From: an uncultured Roseicyclus sp.
Lineage (GTDB): Bacteria; Pseudomonadota; Alphaproteobacteria; Rhodobacterales; Rhodobacteraceae
Reading direction: 5' to 3'
Length of the DNA stretch: 64,000 nucleotides
NCBI GenBank assembly: GCA_947494975.1
Contig: CANLXA010000001.1
Span: forward strand, 186,001-250,000
Shown: piece by piece, positions 43,918-51,949 of the stretch
How positions within the stretch are numbered: position 1 is the first letter of the stretch
How the letters are laid out: each line of letters opens with the position of its first letter
Program-made: the position numbers and the translations under genes
Notes under the pieces: generated by a model
What the model saw: only the letters and a program-made list of their open reading frames with translations
The model's database searches: none
Told to the model about the DNA's origin: nothing

Positions 43918-44750
43918 CCGAGCGGATTGATGCCCATCAGCATTACTGGCACCCGCTGCGCGGAGATTACGACTGGATGCCGATGGACAATTCCGTGCTG
44001 GCCCGGCCCTACGGCCCGTCCGATCTGGCGCCGCATCTCGACACCCATGGCATTGCGCGCACAATTCTGGTGCAGGCGGCGGCCACGGTTCAGGAAACCG
44101 AATACATGCTGGGGATCGCCGATGCGACGCCTTCGGTGGGGGGCGTCGTCGGCTGGATCGATTTTGAGCGGCCGGTTGACCTGCAGCATCTGAAGCGCCT
44201 GGCAAAACACCCCAAGTTCCTGGGGGTCCGCCCGATGATTCAGGACATCCCCGACGACGGCTGGATGCTGCGCGACGATGTGCAATGGGGATATCAGGCC
44301 ATCATCGACTATGACCTGACGTTCGACGCGCTGGGATTTCCCCGCCATTTGGCCAACTTTCACACGCTTCTGACCCGATACCCGGACATGCGCGTGGTGA
44401 TCGATCATTGTATGAAGCCGCAAATCCGCGCCCATACGCCCGAGGCGTTCGGCCATTGGGCCGACGGCATGACCCTGCTGGCCGACACCACCAACGCGGT
44501 CTGCAAGCTGTCGGGCCTTGTCACCGAGGCCGATGGCTGGACGCTGGAAGACCTGCGCCCCTATGCGCATCATGTGCTGGACGCCTTCGGGCCCGATCGC
44601 GTGATGTGGGGGTCGGACTGGCCGGTTTGCCTGTTGGAAGCCAGCTATGATGCGTGGCGCAAGGCGGCGGAGGACCTGACGGCACATCTGTCCAAGGACG
44701 CACGGGATAGCGTCTTTGGCGGCACCGCGGCGGCGTTCTACCGGATCTGA
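43914..44750 (+). CDS. Amidohydrolase-family lactonase, probable L-fuconolactonase
   Basis: The 278-residue protein starts MTERIDAHQHYWHP, with the HxH metal motif at residues 8-10 and the late GSDWPVCL aspartate loop. This is the COG3618 group, whose members open L-fucono- and L-rhamnono-lactones. Coupling to the dehydrogenase gene by ATGA makes L-fuconolactonase the natural call. Its 3' end overlaps that of the convergent PfkB gene by 13 bases. Confidence 0.9.
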   Translation: MTERIDAHQHYWHPLRGDYDWMPMDNSVLARPYGPSDLAPHLDTHGIARTILVQAAATVQETEYMLGIADATPSVGGVVGWIDFERPVDLQHLKRLAKHPKFLGVRPMIQDIPDDGWMLRDDVQWGYQAIIDYDLTFDALGFPRHLANFHTLLTRYPDMRVVIDHCMKPQIRAHTPEAFGHWADGMTLLADTTNAVCKLSGLVTEADGWTLEDLRPYAHHVLDAFGPDRVMWGSDWPVCLLEASYDAWRKAAEDLTAHLSKDARDSVFGGTAAAFYRI

Positions 44751-45586
44751 GAGATATGCGCGGCGGCTGCGATCTGGCCCGCCGAAATGGCATCGGCCAG
44801 ATTGTGGTCGGCCAAGATGGCCGCCGCGAAGCTGCCCACAAACACGTCCCCCGCGCCGTGGGTGGACTGCACCGCGACCTTGCGGGCCGCCTGTTTGCGC
44901 ACCGCACCGCCCGGTTCGGCGAACACAACGCCATCCTCCCCCATCGTCAGGATCACCCGCGCTTGCGGCGCGAGGTCTTGCAGGCCCGTCACAACCGCCT
45001 CCGGATCAATCGCGCTGTCCGCAATGCCCAACAGATCGGCCCCCTCCACCCGGTTGACGATCAGCGTCGTCACCTGCGCTAGGTCGGCCGTGCCCAAACC
45101 GTCCGCCGGTGCGGCATTCAACATCACCTCCGCGCCAGCGCGACGGGCCCTGTCTGCCATGGCCGGGATCACGCCCGCGGCCATCTCGTTTTGCAACAGG
45201 ACAAGACGGCAATCCTCCGGGACCTGCACGGCATCAACGTCGAACCCATGGTTCTCGCCCGACACGATCACCGCCCCGTAATTGCCATCCTCCATCACGA
45301 TCGCAACACTCATGCCCGAGGCCCCCGGCCCGCGCTGAAGCTGCGCGACATTCACGCCGCCCTCTTGCAGGACCATGCGCATGGCGTGCCCCGCTTCATC
45401 GGCCCCGACACGCCCCGCGAACCTCACATCCGCCCCCGCCGCCGCTGCCGCGATGGCCTGGTTTCCGGCCTTGCCGCCAAACTGATACCGCACGCTCGAT
45501 CCCCGCAGCGTCTCGTCAACACGGGGCAAACGGGGCGCCGAAACCACAACGTCCCAATGCAACGCCCCCACGACAAGCAAGCTCAT
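44738..45586 (-). CDS. PfkB-family carbohydrate kinase (ribokinase type)
   Basis: The 282-residue protein has the N-terminal GGKAGNQAIAAAAAGADVRFAGRVG and the C-terminal catalytic THGAGDVFVGSFAAAI motif, in which Asp is the base. It phosphorylates a sugar, sugar acid or nucleoside; the substrate is unknown, and the short length is near the lower limit for ribokinases. It is third in the GntR - TIM-barrel - kinase operon, coupled by ATGA to the previous gene. The step may belong to a second sugar route with the FGGY kinase and BtpA module, rather than to the fucose route, which needs no kinase. Confidence 0.88.
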   Translation of the reverse strand: MSLLVVGALHWDVVVSAPRLPRVDETLRGSSVRYQFGGKAGNQAIAAAAAGADVRFAGRVGADEAGHAMRMVLQEGGVNVAQLQRGPGASGMSVAIVMEDGNYGAVIVSGENHGFDVDAVQVPEDCRLVLLQNEMAAGVIPAMADRARRAGAEVMLNAAPADGLGTADLAQVTTLIVNRVEGADLLGIADSAIDPEAVVTGLQDLAPQARVILTMGEDGVVFAEPGGAVRKQAARKVAVQSTHGAGDVFVGSFAAAILADHNLADAISAGQIAAAAHISQIR

Positions 45587-46554
45587 GATCCGTACAAGGC
45601 CCGCGCCACGATCCAGTGCGCGGCCGCGGCATCTTGCCGGTCAGTCGCCTGCGCCAAACCCACGTCCTCCACCAGCCCCTCGGCCACCGCCATAAGCCGG
45701 TCGGTGACGGCGACGTTGGTCCGCGCCTCCTCGATCGGGTTCAGGCCGCCCATATCGGGGAAGGTGTCAAAGTAAATCACATCGGTCTGCCCCATCCGCA
45801 GCATCGCGACCAGCAATTCGACCGTCTGGATGGCATGGACAGACCCCACCATCAGCCCATCGTCGCGTTTGCCGTACCCGTCGTTCAGGTGCAGCCCGAT
45901 CATGCGGGAATGCCGCCCGATCAGCGCGGCGGAATGGGCCGGCATTTCGTCCGCATAAAGGACATGGGCGAAATCCAGCGTGACGCCCAGATTGGTCGCG
46001 CCAACCTCCCGACAGGCCAGCAGGGTCGTGCCAATGTCGGGCATCAGCGCGAAGGCGCGCGGCTCGTTCGGCTTGTACTCAATCGCGATGTCGATGTTTG
46101 GGTCATGGGCGCAGACATCGGCGATGGCCGCGACGGTGCGATCCCAGGCCTGCCCGTAATCCATCTGGAACGCATAATCGAACCCGTCCTGCCCCATCCA
46201 CAGCGTCACCGTCTTGCCGCCCATGCGCGCGCAGGTGTCGATGCCCTGCTTGGTCACATCTATCGCGGCCTGCCTGACGGCGGCATCGGGGTGGGTAAAA
46301 GCGCCCAGCTTGAAGCCCGGATCGGTATAATATCGCATCGCAACACCGTTCAGCACCAGCGCCGCATCCTCCAGAAACTCCCCCATCCGGTCCGCGCCAT
46401 GAACCGCGAAATGGTCCGGAAAGTTCAGGTCCGCGGCACCCAGCCCGCCCACCTGGCCCGCCGCCGCGATCCAGTCGCGCACGTCCGAGCCCGGTGACAC
46501 TTGTTTGAAGGCGTTGAGCCGGGCAGCATAGCGGGGGCGGTTTGGACGGCTCAT
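45583..46554 (-). CDS. Sugar phosphate isomerase/epimerase-like TIM-barrel protein
   Basis: The 323-residue protein fits the AP-endonuclease-2/xylose-isomerase-like barrel: IAIEYKPNEPRAF and NLGVTLDFAHVLYADE carry metal-binding Glu and Asp/His, and IGLHLNDGYGKRDDGLMVGSVH follows. Close relatives include L-rhamnose isomerase-type and sugar epimerases. The GYGKRDDGL loop resembles L-rhamnose/xylose isomerase-like enzymes, but the sugar is unknown. Coupled by ATGA overlaps to the GntR gene upstream and the PfkB gene downstream. Confidence 0.85.
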   Translation of the reverse strand: MSRPNRPRYAARLNAFKQVSPGSDVRDWIAAAGQVGGLGAADLNFPDHFAVHGADRMGEFLEDAALVLNGVAMRYYTDPGFKLGAFTHPDAAVRQAAIDVTKQGIDTCARMGGKTVTLWMGQDGFDYAFQMDYGQAWDRTVAAIADVCAHDPNIDIAIEYKPNEPRAFALMPDIGTTLLACREVGATNLGVTLDFAHVLYADEMPAHSAALIGRHSRMIGLHLNDGYGKRDDGLMVGSVHAIQTVELLVAMLRMGQTDVIYFDTFPDMGGLNPIEEARTNVAVTDRLMAVAEGLVEDVGLAQATDRQDAAAAHWIVARALYGS

Positions 46555-47285
46555 CGTGGCGCGAACATTTCGGGGTGCTCACGCTCCAACGGTTCGAGGT
46601 AACGCAGCAATTGGCGCAGGTGGTTTTGCGTCGTGGCACGCGCCGCATCCGCATCGCGTGCCTCCAGCGCCGCAATGATCAACCGGTGCTCCTCCAGCGT
46701 GTCGGCGACGCGGCCCGGATTAGGCAGGATCAGCTGCCGTGCCCGGTTCACCTGCAGCCAACTCGTCTCGGCCATCCGCGCCAATCGCCGATAGCCGGTG
46801 AACCCCAGGATCAGCTCGTGCATATCGGCGTCCATCTTGTAGAAGCCCTGAAAATCACGGTCCTCCACCAAGGCTTCCTGCACGCGCAGATTTCGCTTCA
46901 GCAACACAACCTGCTCATCGGTGATCGTGTCGGCAACCCGCTCGATCGCCGCAAGCTCCAGCGCCTCGCGCAGAAACGCGCCTTCGCGGATCTCATCCAT
47001 CGAAAAGCGCGCAACAAAGGTGCCGGCCTGGGGCACCACATCCACCAATCCTTCGGCGGCCAGCCGGGTCACCGCCTCGGAGACCGGGCTGCGCGATATG
47101 CCAAGCTGGTCGCAGATATCGCCCTTGCGCAAAATCTGGCCGGGCTGATAGGCCAGCGACAGGATCGCGTCCTTCAGGCTGTGATAAACGCGGCCCGACA
47201 ACGTCCCGTCATAGGACGACAACGGGGTCAGCTGCACGGGCTTTTCGATTTCGCCTTGATCCTTCGGGGGGCCGGTCGATAACAT
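46551..47285 (-). CDS. GntR-family regulator (FadR/FCD subfamily) of the sugar region
   Basis: The 244-residue protein has a winged helix-turn-helix (about 25-90; LRKGDICDQLGISRSPVSEAVTRLAAEGLVDVVPQAGTFV) and an all-helical FCD effector domain (about 100-225), with metal-site residues such as DADMHELIL and EEHRLIIAALEARD. It is divergent from the SDR gene. The operator-like site CTAGAATGTTAG begins 2 bases before its ATG, so it probably represses itself and the other three sites. The start leaves no room for a ribosome site. The transcript may be leaderless, or a GTG at codon 17 may be used. The effector is probably a fucose-pathway acid. Confidence 0.9.
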   Translation of the reverse strand: MLSTGPPKDQGEIEKPVQLTPLSSYDGTLSGRVYHSLKDAILSLAYQPGQILRKGDICDQLGISRSPVSEAVTRLAAEGLVDVVPQAGTFVARFSMDEIREGAFLREALELAAIERVADTITDEQVVLLKRNLRVQEALVEDRDFQGFYKMDADMHELILGFTGYRRLARMAETSWLQVNRARQLILPNPGRVADTLEEHRLIIAALEARDADAARATTQNHLRQLLRYLEPLEREHPEMFAPR

Positions 47286-47286
47286 G

Positions 47287-47298
47287 CTAGAATGTTAG
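47287..47298. promoter_or_regulatory. GntR-type operator, copy 3 (CTAGAATGTTAG)
   Basis: CTAGAATGTTAG differs by one base from copies 1 and 4. It begins 2 bases upstream of the gntR start and lies 52 bases before the SDR gene. A shorter inverted repeat, AACAT-N6-ATGTT (47281-47296), overlaps it. This is the expected autoregulation site. Confidence 0.7.
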
Positions 47299-47349
47299 CG
47301 ATTGGGGAACGGTTGGGCAATGCCCAAACCCGACCAGGGGGAGACGCGC

Positions 47350-48084
47350 ATGCGACTACAGGGAAAACGAGCCGTCGTGACCGCCGCCGGGGCGGGCATC
47401 GGGCAGGCCACCGCCATCGCCTTCGCCGCCGAAGGGGCCGAGGTCATGGCCACCGATATCAACCCCGACGCCCTTGGCCCGGTGCGGGATGCCGGGTGCG
47501 ATGTGCAAGCGCTGGACGTGACCGATGGCGCGGCCATCGATCGCTTCGTGGCGCAGGTCGGGGCACCCGACATCCTGTTCAACTGCGCCGGGTTCGTGCA
47601 TCACGGCACGATCCTGGATTGTGACGAAGACGCCTTCGATTTCAGCTTCAATCTGAACGTCCGGTCGATGTACCGCGTCACCCGGGCCTTCTTGCCCGGC
47701 ATGATCGACAATGGCGGCGCCAGCATCGTCAACATGGCCTCCGTCGTGTCATCGATCATCGCCGCGCCCAATCGGTTCGTCTATGGCGGGACCAAGGCCG
47801 CCGTGATCGGCATGACCAAGGGCATCGCGGCGGATTTCGTGACCCAGGGCATCCGCTGCAACGCGATCTGCCCCGGCACGGTCGATAGCCCCAGTTTGCA
47901 GGATCGGATGCGCGCGCAGGGGGATTATGACACCGCCCGCGCCGCCTTTGTGGCACGCCAGCCCATGGGCCGGATCGCGGGTGCCGACGAGGTGGCCAAG
48001 CTCGCCGTCTATCTGGCCAGCGATGACAGCGCCTTTGTGACCGGTCAGGCCATGGTGGTCGATGGCGGGTGGTCGAATGTCTGA
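47350..48084 (+). CDS. SDR dehydrogenase, probable 2-keto-3-deoxy-L-fuconate dehydrogenase
   Basis: The start MRLQGKRAVV at 47350 follows a GGGGGAG ribosome site; earlier in-frame ATGs at 47302 and 47320 are not used. The 244-residue protein has the short-chain dehydrogenase nucleotide loop TAAGAGIG (11-18), NCAG (79-82) and the catalytic YxxxK at Tyr146-Lys150. In this cluster the fit is oxidation of 2-keto-3-deoxy-L-fuconate to the 2,4-diketo acid, just before the hydrolase gene 12 bases downstream. L-fucose 1-dehydrogenase activity is the alternative, but the AKR already supplies that. Confidence 0.88.
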   Translation: MRLQGKRAVVTAAGAGIGQATAIAFAAEGAEVMATDINPDALGPVRDAGCDVQALDVTDGAAIDRFVAQVGAPDILFNCAGFVHHGTILDCDEDAFDFSFNLNVRSMYRVTRAFLPGMIDNGGASIVNMASVVSSIIAAPNRFVYGGTKAAVIGMTKGIAADFVTQGIRCNAICPGTVDSPSLQDRMRAQGDYDTARAAFVARQPMGRIAGADEVAKLAVYLASDDSAFVTGQAMVVDGGWSNV

Positions 48085-48096
48085 GGAGAGAGCCGA

Positions 48097-48945
48097 ATGA
48101 AACTATTGCGCTATGGCCCCGCCGGGTCCGAAAAGCCTGGACTGCTGGATGCCGAGGGTGGCTTGCGCGATCTGTCGGGTGAAGTGGCGGATATCGCGGG
48201 CGACGTTCTGACGTCTGACGGGCTGGCACGGCTGGCGGCGCTTGATCCGGCCGCCCTGCCCCGCGTGGACGGCTCGCCGCGTCTGGGGGCCTGTGTGGGC
48301 GACGTTGGCAAGATGATCTGCGTCGGACTAAACTATGCCGATCACGCCGCGGAATCCGGCATGCCCGTGCCACCCGAGCCGGTGCTGTTTTTCAAGGCTA
48401 CATCTGCCATTTGCGGCCCCAACGACAATGTCCGCATCCCGCGCGGGTCATCGAAAACCGATTGGGAGGTCGAGCTTGGGGTCGTGATCGGGCGGGAGGC
48501 ACGATACGTCGATGAAGCCGATGCGATGGACCATGTGGCCGGCTATTGCATCGTGAACGACATGTCCGAACGCGCGTTCCAGATCGAACGCTCCGGCCAA
48601 TGGGTCAAGGGAAAATCGGCCGATACGTTCGGCCCCACCGGCCCCTGGCTGGTCACCAGGGACGAGGTGTCAGACCCGCAAGATCTGGCCATGTGGCTTG
48701 AGGTGGACGGGCACCGCTACCAAGACGGCTCGACCCAAACGATGGTCTACGGCGTGCAGCATCTGGTGCATTACATCAGCCAGTTCATGAGCCTTCAGCC
48801 CGGTGACATCATCTCCACCGGCACACCGCCGGGCGTCGGAATGGGCCAAAAGCCGCAGGTCTATCTTCGCGAGGGACAGGTGATGGAACTGGGCATTACC
48901 GGCCTTGGCACCCAGCGGCAGCAAACCGTCGCCTGGGACGCTTAG
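48097..48945 (+). CDS. FAH-family hydrolase, probable 2,4-diketo-3-deoxy-L-fuconate hydrolase
   Basis: The 282-residue protein starts MKLLRYGPAGSEKPGLLD, the opening of the L-2,4-diketo-3-deoxy-sugar acid hydrolase group. Motifs are GLNYADHAAESG, FFKATSAICGPND and DWEVELGVVIGR, with acidic residues binding a divalent metal, then STGTPPGVGMG. It splits the 2,4-diketo acid into pyruvate and L-lactate, the last step of the fucose route. It is coupled in transcription to the SDR gene and convergent with the dehydratase gene (51 bases). Confidence 0.9.
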   Translation: MKLLRYGPAGSEKPGLLDAEGGLRDLSGEVADIAGDVLTSDGLARLAALDPAALPRVDGSPRLGACVGDVGKMICVGLNYADHAAESGMPVPPEPVLFFKATSAICGPNDNVRIPRGSSKTDWEVELGVVIGREARYVDEADAMDHVAGYCIVNDMSERAFQIERSGQWVKGKSADTFGPTGPWLVTRDEVSDPQDLAMWLEVDGHRYQDGSTQTMVYGVQHLVHYISQFMSLQPGDIISTGTPPGVGMGQKPQVYLREGQVMELGITGLGTQRQQTVAWDA

Positions 48946-48996
48946 GATCGGCGTGGGCGGCTACGGAGACCCGAAATTCCCGGCGGTTGTTGTGTC

Positions 48997-50295
48997 CTAC
49001 TCGGCGGCCCACTCCGCGCCGCCGGGAAATGTGTGGCGCGCAATGCTACCGGGCTTCATCTCGACCGAGAAACCCGGCCCTTCCGGCGGCAGATAGCGGC
49101 CGTTCTTTGTGCGGACCGGATCGACGAAGTGTTCGTGCAGGTGGTCGACGAATTCCAGCACGCGATGTTCAAGGGTCGCGGACACGGCGATGTAATCCAC
49201 GAAACTCATATGCTGGATCAGCTCGCATAGGCCCACACCGCCGGCATGGGGGCACACGGGCACGCCGAATTTATCCGCCATCAGCATGACCGCCAGGATC
49301 TCGTTCGGCCCCGCCAGGCGGCAGCTGTCTACCTGACAGAAACTGATCGCATTCGCCTGCAGCAACTGCTTGAACATCACCGCGTTGTGACAATGCTCTC
49401 CGGTAGCGACCTTGATCGGCGCGACCTCGCGGGCGATGCGGGCATGGCCAAGAATATCATCGGGGCTCGTCGGTTCCTCGATCCACCAGGGATCGAACTC
49501 AGCCAGCCGGGCCATGTTGGAAATCGCCTCCTCCACGCCCCATACCTGATTGGCATCCATCATCAGGAACCTGTCAGGCCCGATCTCGTCCCGGATGATC
49601 GCCGCGCGGCGGACGTCATCCTCTATATTGGCCCCGACCTTCATCTTGAAATGGGTCCAGCCATCGGCCAGCGCGGCGCGCATCAGCGCCTTGATCTTGT
49701 CGTCCGAATATCCCAGCCACCCGGCCGATGTCGTATAGGCCGGGTAGCCTATGACCTCCATCTCCGCCAGCCGCGCGGCTCGGCCCGGCGCCTTGTCCTG
49801 CAACCGCTCTAGTGCCTCCGCCGGGGGCAAGGCGTCGGCCAGGTACCGCCAGTCGACAAGCGCCACCATCTGGGCGGGCGACATGTCCGCCAGCACACGC
49901 CAGACGGGCTGGCCCACATGCTTGCCATACATGTCCCACACCGCGTTCATCACCGCGGCCGCCGCAAGGTGGATCACGCCCTTTTCCGGCCCGGTCCAGC
50001 GCAATTGACTGTCCCCGGTCACCAGCGTCCAGACCGCACCCATATCGGCGAACAACCCCTCGATCTCACGGCCCACAAGAAGCGCCCCAAGCGCCTCTAT
50101 GGCGGCACAGCAGATCTCGTTTCCGCGTCCGATCGTGAAGGTCATGCCATGGCCGTCGGGGCCGTGATCGACATGCAAAACGACATAGGCCGCCGAATAA
50201 TCCGGGGCCTGGTTCATCGCGTCGGAGCCATCCAGGGTCCGGCTCGTCGGAAACCGGACATCATGGGTCGTGATATGAGTGATGCGCGCGGACAT
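48997..50295 (-). CDS. fucD: L-fuconate dehydratase (enolase superfamily)
   Basis: The start MSARITHI at 50295 has an AGAGGG site 5 bases upstream; an in-frame ATG at 50337 would sit on the operator. The 432-residue length is right for fuconate dehydratase. The KxK base pair is Lys217/Lys219. Metal ligands are Asp247, Glu273 or Glu274, and Glu300, and the acid His350 lies in VCPHAGGVG. The published enzyme from Xanthomonas uses Lys220 and His351 (from memory), so numbering is almost the same. It dehydrates L-fuconate to 2-keto-3-deoxy-L-fuconate. It is transcribed alone behind the GntR-type site 50339-50350. Confidence 0.95.
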   Translation of the reverse strand: MSARITHITTHDVRFPTSRTLDGSDAMNQAPDYSAAYVVLHVDHGPDGHGMTFTIGRGNEICCAAIEALGALLVGREIEGLFADMGAVWTLVTGDSQLRWTGPEKGVIHLAAAAVMNAVWDMYGKHVGQPVWRVLADMSPAQMVALVDWRYLADALPPAEALERLQDKAPGRAARLAEMEVIGYPAYTTSAGWLGYSDDKIKALMRAALADGWTHFKMKVGANIEDDVRRAAIIRDEIGPDRFLMMDANQVWGVEEAISNMARLAEFDPWWIEEPTSPDDILGHARIAREVAPIKVATGEHCHNAVMFKQLLQANAISFCQVDSCRLAGPNEILAVMLMADKFGVPVCPHAGGVGLCELIQHMSFVDYIAVSATLEHRVLEFVDHLHEHFVDPVRTKNGRYLPPEGPGFSVEMKPGSIARHTFPGGAEWAAE

Positions 50296-50338
50296 GGGGC
50301 CCTCTGTTCGTGACATCGGATTCCGACCGACTTTCATG

Positions 50339-50350
50339 CTAGCATGTTAG
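50339..50350. promoter_or_regulatory. GntR-type operator, copy 4 (CTAGCATGTTAG)
   Basis: CTAGCATGTTAG, identical to copy 1, lies 43 bases before the start of the fuconate dehydratase gene. The gap beyond it (50351-50477) contains no gene. Confidence 0.75.
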
Positions 50351-50477
50351 TCAGCACGGATGGGTCAGGCAAGAGCAAGTCTCGGGAAACGTCCCCTCGG
50401 CAGAACGGACCGGCATCGGCCCTGTTCGGGCACGTCTTCCGGTCCAGCCCGGGCCCTGGCGGGCGCAATGTCGATCG

Positions 50478-51134
50478 CTAGGGGGCCAGCTCTTCGATCA
50501 GATCCGCTGCGGTGATCTGCCGGCAATACCCGCTGATCGCGCGCAGGGATGCCGCCTGACGGTCATCGGAGAAGGTCGCGCAGGCATCGGTGACCTGCGT
50601 GACCAGATAACCAAGGTCGCAAGCATCCCGAATGGCACTCTCCACGCATTGGTCCGTCAGGACGCCAGAAATGATCAGTTGTTGCACGGCAAGATTGCGC
50701 AACACGTAGTCGATATGCGTGGAAACGAAGACGCTGGAGGATGATTTCGGTAGCACAATCTCGTCGCCTTGCGGCGCGATCTCGTCGACCACCCGCCCGT
50801 CCCACGAGCCTTTGGGAACGTTGAAGCCCGTGATCTTGTAATCAAGGCTCCGGTCACGGCCATCCTTCGTCAGGCTTTCTATGGTCGTGTACATCACCTC
50901 GATCCCGGCCGCCCGGCACGCGGATTGCACAAGCTGCATCTTCGGCAGGACCTCCTCGGACATCAGGCGCAGGAACGGTCCCTTCTTTTCGGCCTGCTCC
51001 GCTTCGTCCATCTGCGACCATTCCGCACCATCGGCATGGCAGGAGAAATTCTGCACGTCGATGAACAGCAGGGCCGCCCGGTCGGGAACAATCTTGATAT
51101 CGCGTGACGTCGTGGACAGGAAAGGGCTCGTCAT
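50478..51134 (-). CDS. Isochorismatase-like cysteine hydrolase
   Basis: The 218-residue protein has the catalytic triad of the isochorismatase/nicotinamidase fold: Asp26 in FIDVQN, Lys130 in VLPKSSSS and Cys163 in TDQCVESAIRDACD. Members hydrolyse amides such as nicotinamide, ureidoacrylate, carbamoyl- or biuret-type compounds. The start overlaps the preceding stop (ATGA). Its partner is an N-formylglutamate amidohydrolase-like gene, and the divergent genes encode a glutamine-synthetase-like ligase and a polyamine-type importer. A nitrogenous compound taken up by that importer is a plausible substrate. Confidence 0.9.
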   Translation of the reverse strand: MTSPFLSTTSRDIKIVPDRAALLFIDVQNFSCHADGAEWSQMDEAEQAEKKGPFLRLMSEEVLPKMQLVQSACRAAGIEVMYTTIESLTKDGRDRSLDYKITGFNVPKGSWDGRVVDEIAPQGDEIVLPKSSSSVFVSTHIDYVLRNLAVQQLIISGVLTDQCVESAIRDACDLGYLVTQVTDACATFSDDRQAASLRAISGYCRQITAADLIEELAP

Positions 51135-51898
51135 AGGACCTCCAGATCAAGGCAGGCGCGCGCCAGAAGATCGGCAAACCGCGCCACACCGGCCGCATCT
51201 CGTACCAAGTCGTTGCGCACTTCGACAAGCACGTGGGGCAGCCCCCGCGTCTCCGCATGCATCGGAATCGTGAAATCGGACGCATCGTCGATCTCGTAAG
51301 GTTCGTTGATGCCAAGGGGCAGCACCATGTCATCCCTCGCCAGGCGTTCGGCAAGGCCCGTCGCCAGCGGGTTGTCGCGCCGCCAGAGCAAGCCCACCGG
51401 CCAGGGCCGGACCTCGCGGTCGGATCGGCGCTGCGGATCGTAGGTGTGAATGGCGATCAGGGCGCGGATGTTCTGATCGCAGCGCGCTGAAACGGCATCG
51501 TGAAACGGCCGGTGTATCTCGTCCCAGCGTCGTCGACGCGCCGTCTCGTCAAGCCCCGCATTCGCCGGAACATGGGTCCCGTCGGCAATCTCGGGGATCA
51601 GATCATCGGCGCCTTTGGGGCGGTTCACGTCAATCACGAGGCGGCTGTAGCGCTGGGCGATCACAACGGCCGGCAAGCGGTGCGCCATCGCCCGGGCAAT
51701 TTCATAGGCACCTGCATCCCAACCGATATGCCGGTCGATGTCTTCGGGTGGCAGGCCCAGGTTCGCCAGCCGCTCCGGCACATGGCGCCCGGCATGCTCC
51801 ACCGTCAGGAGCAGTGGTGCCGCCGCGTCATGCACGGCGACAGGGTACGGGTCCCGCGGACCAAGCAAAAGCTCATCAGGGCGCTTTGCGCGTTGCAT
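51131..51898 (-). CDS. N-formylglutamate amidohydrolase-like protein
   Basis: The 255-residue protein (start MQRAKRPDEL) has the HutG/FGase family segments LLLTVEHAGRHVPERL, DAGAYEIARAMAHRL, RLVIDVNRP, IAIHTYDP and VLVEVRNDLV. His and Glu in the first and fourth bind zinc. Family members cut N-formylglutamate in histidine breakdown, but no other hut gene is nearby, so a different N-acyl substrate is likely. The gene is divergent from the ligase gene at 51950 with 51 bases between starts. A palindrome lies in that gap. Confidence 0.87.
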   Translation of the reverse strand: MQRAKRPDELLLGPRDPYPVAVHDAAAPLLLTVEHAGRHVPERLANLGLPPEDIDRHIGWDAGAYEIARAMAHRLPAVVIAQRYSRLVIDVNRPKGADDLIPEIADGTHVPANAGLDETARRRRWDEIHRPFHDAVSARCDQNIRALIAIHTYDPQRRSDREVRPWPVGLLWRRDNPLATGLAERLARDDMVLPLGINEPYEIDDASDFTIPMHAETRGLPHVLVEVRNDLVRDAAGVARFADLLARACLDLEVL

Positions 51899-51902
51899 TG
51901 CC

Positions 51903-51914
51903 GAACATTTGTTC
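51903..51914. promoter_or_regulatory. Candidate operator GAACATTTGTTC
   Basis: GAACA-TT-TGTTC is a perfect 5+5 inverted repeat in the 51-base divergent gap between the amidohydrolase and ligase genes. GAACA/TGTTC half-sites also occur before the binding-protein gene at 53292-53308, which hints at one regulator for both. No regulator gene lies next to it. Confidence 0.45.
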
Positions 51915-51949
51915 ACAACATGCGTCGAAACAGCAAGGAGTATCTGGGC

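Noticed and set aside
51131-51898. Histidine-utilisation gene hutG
   Set aside because: The family matches, but no hutH, hutU or hutI is nearby and the context is a polyamine-type importer.
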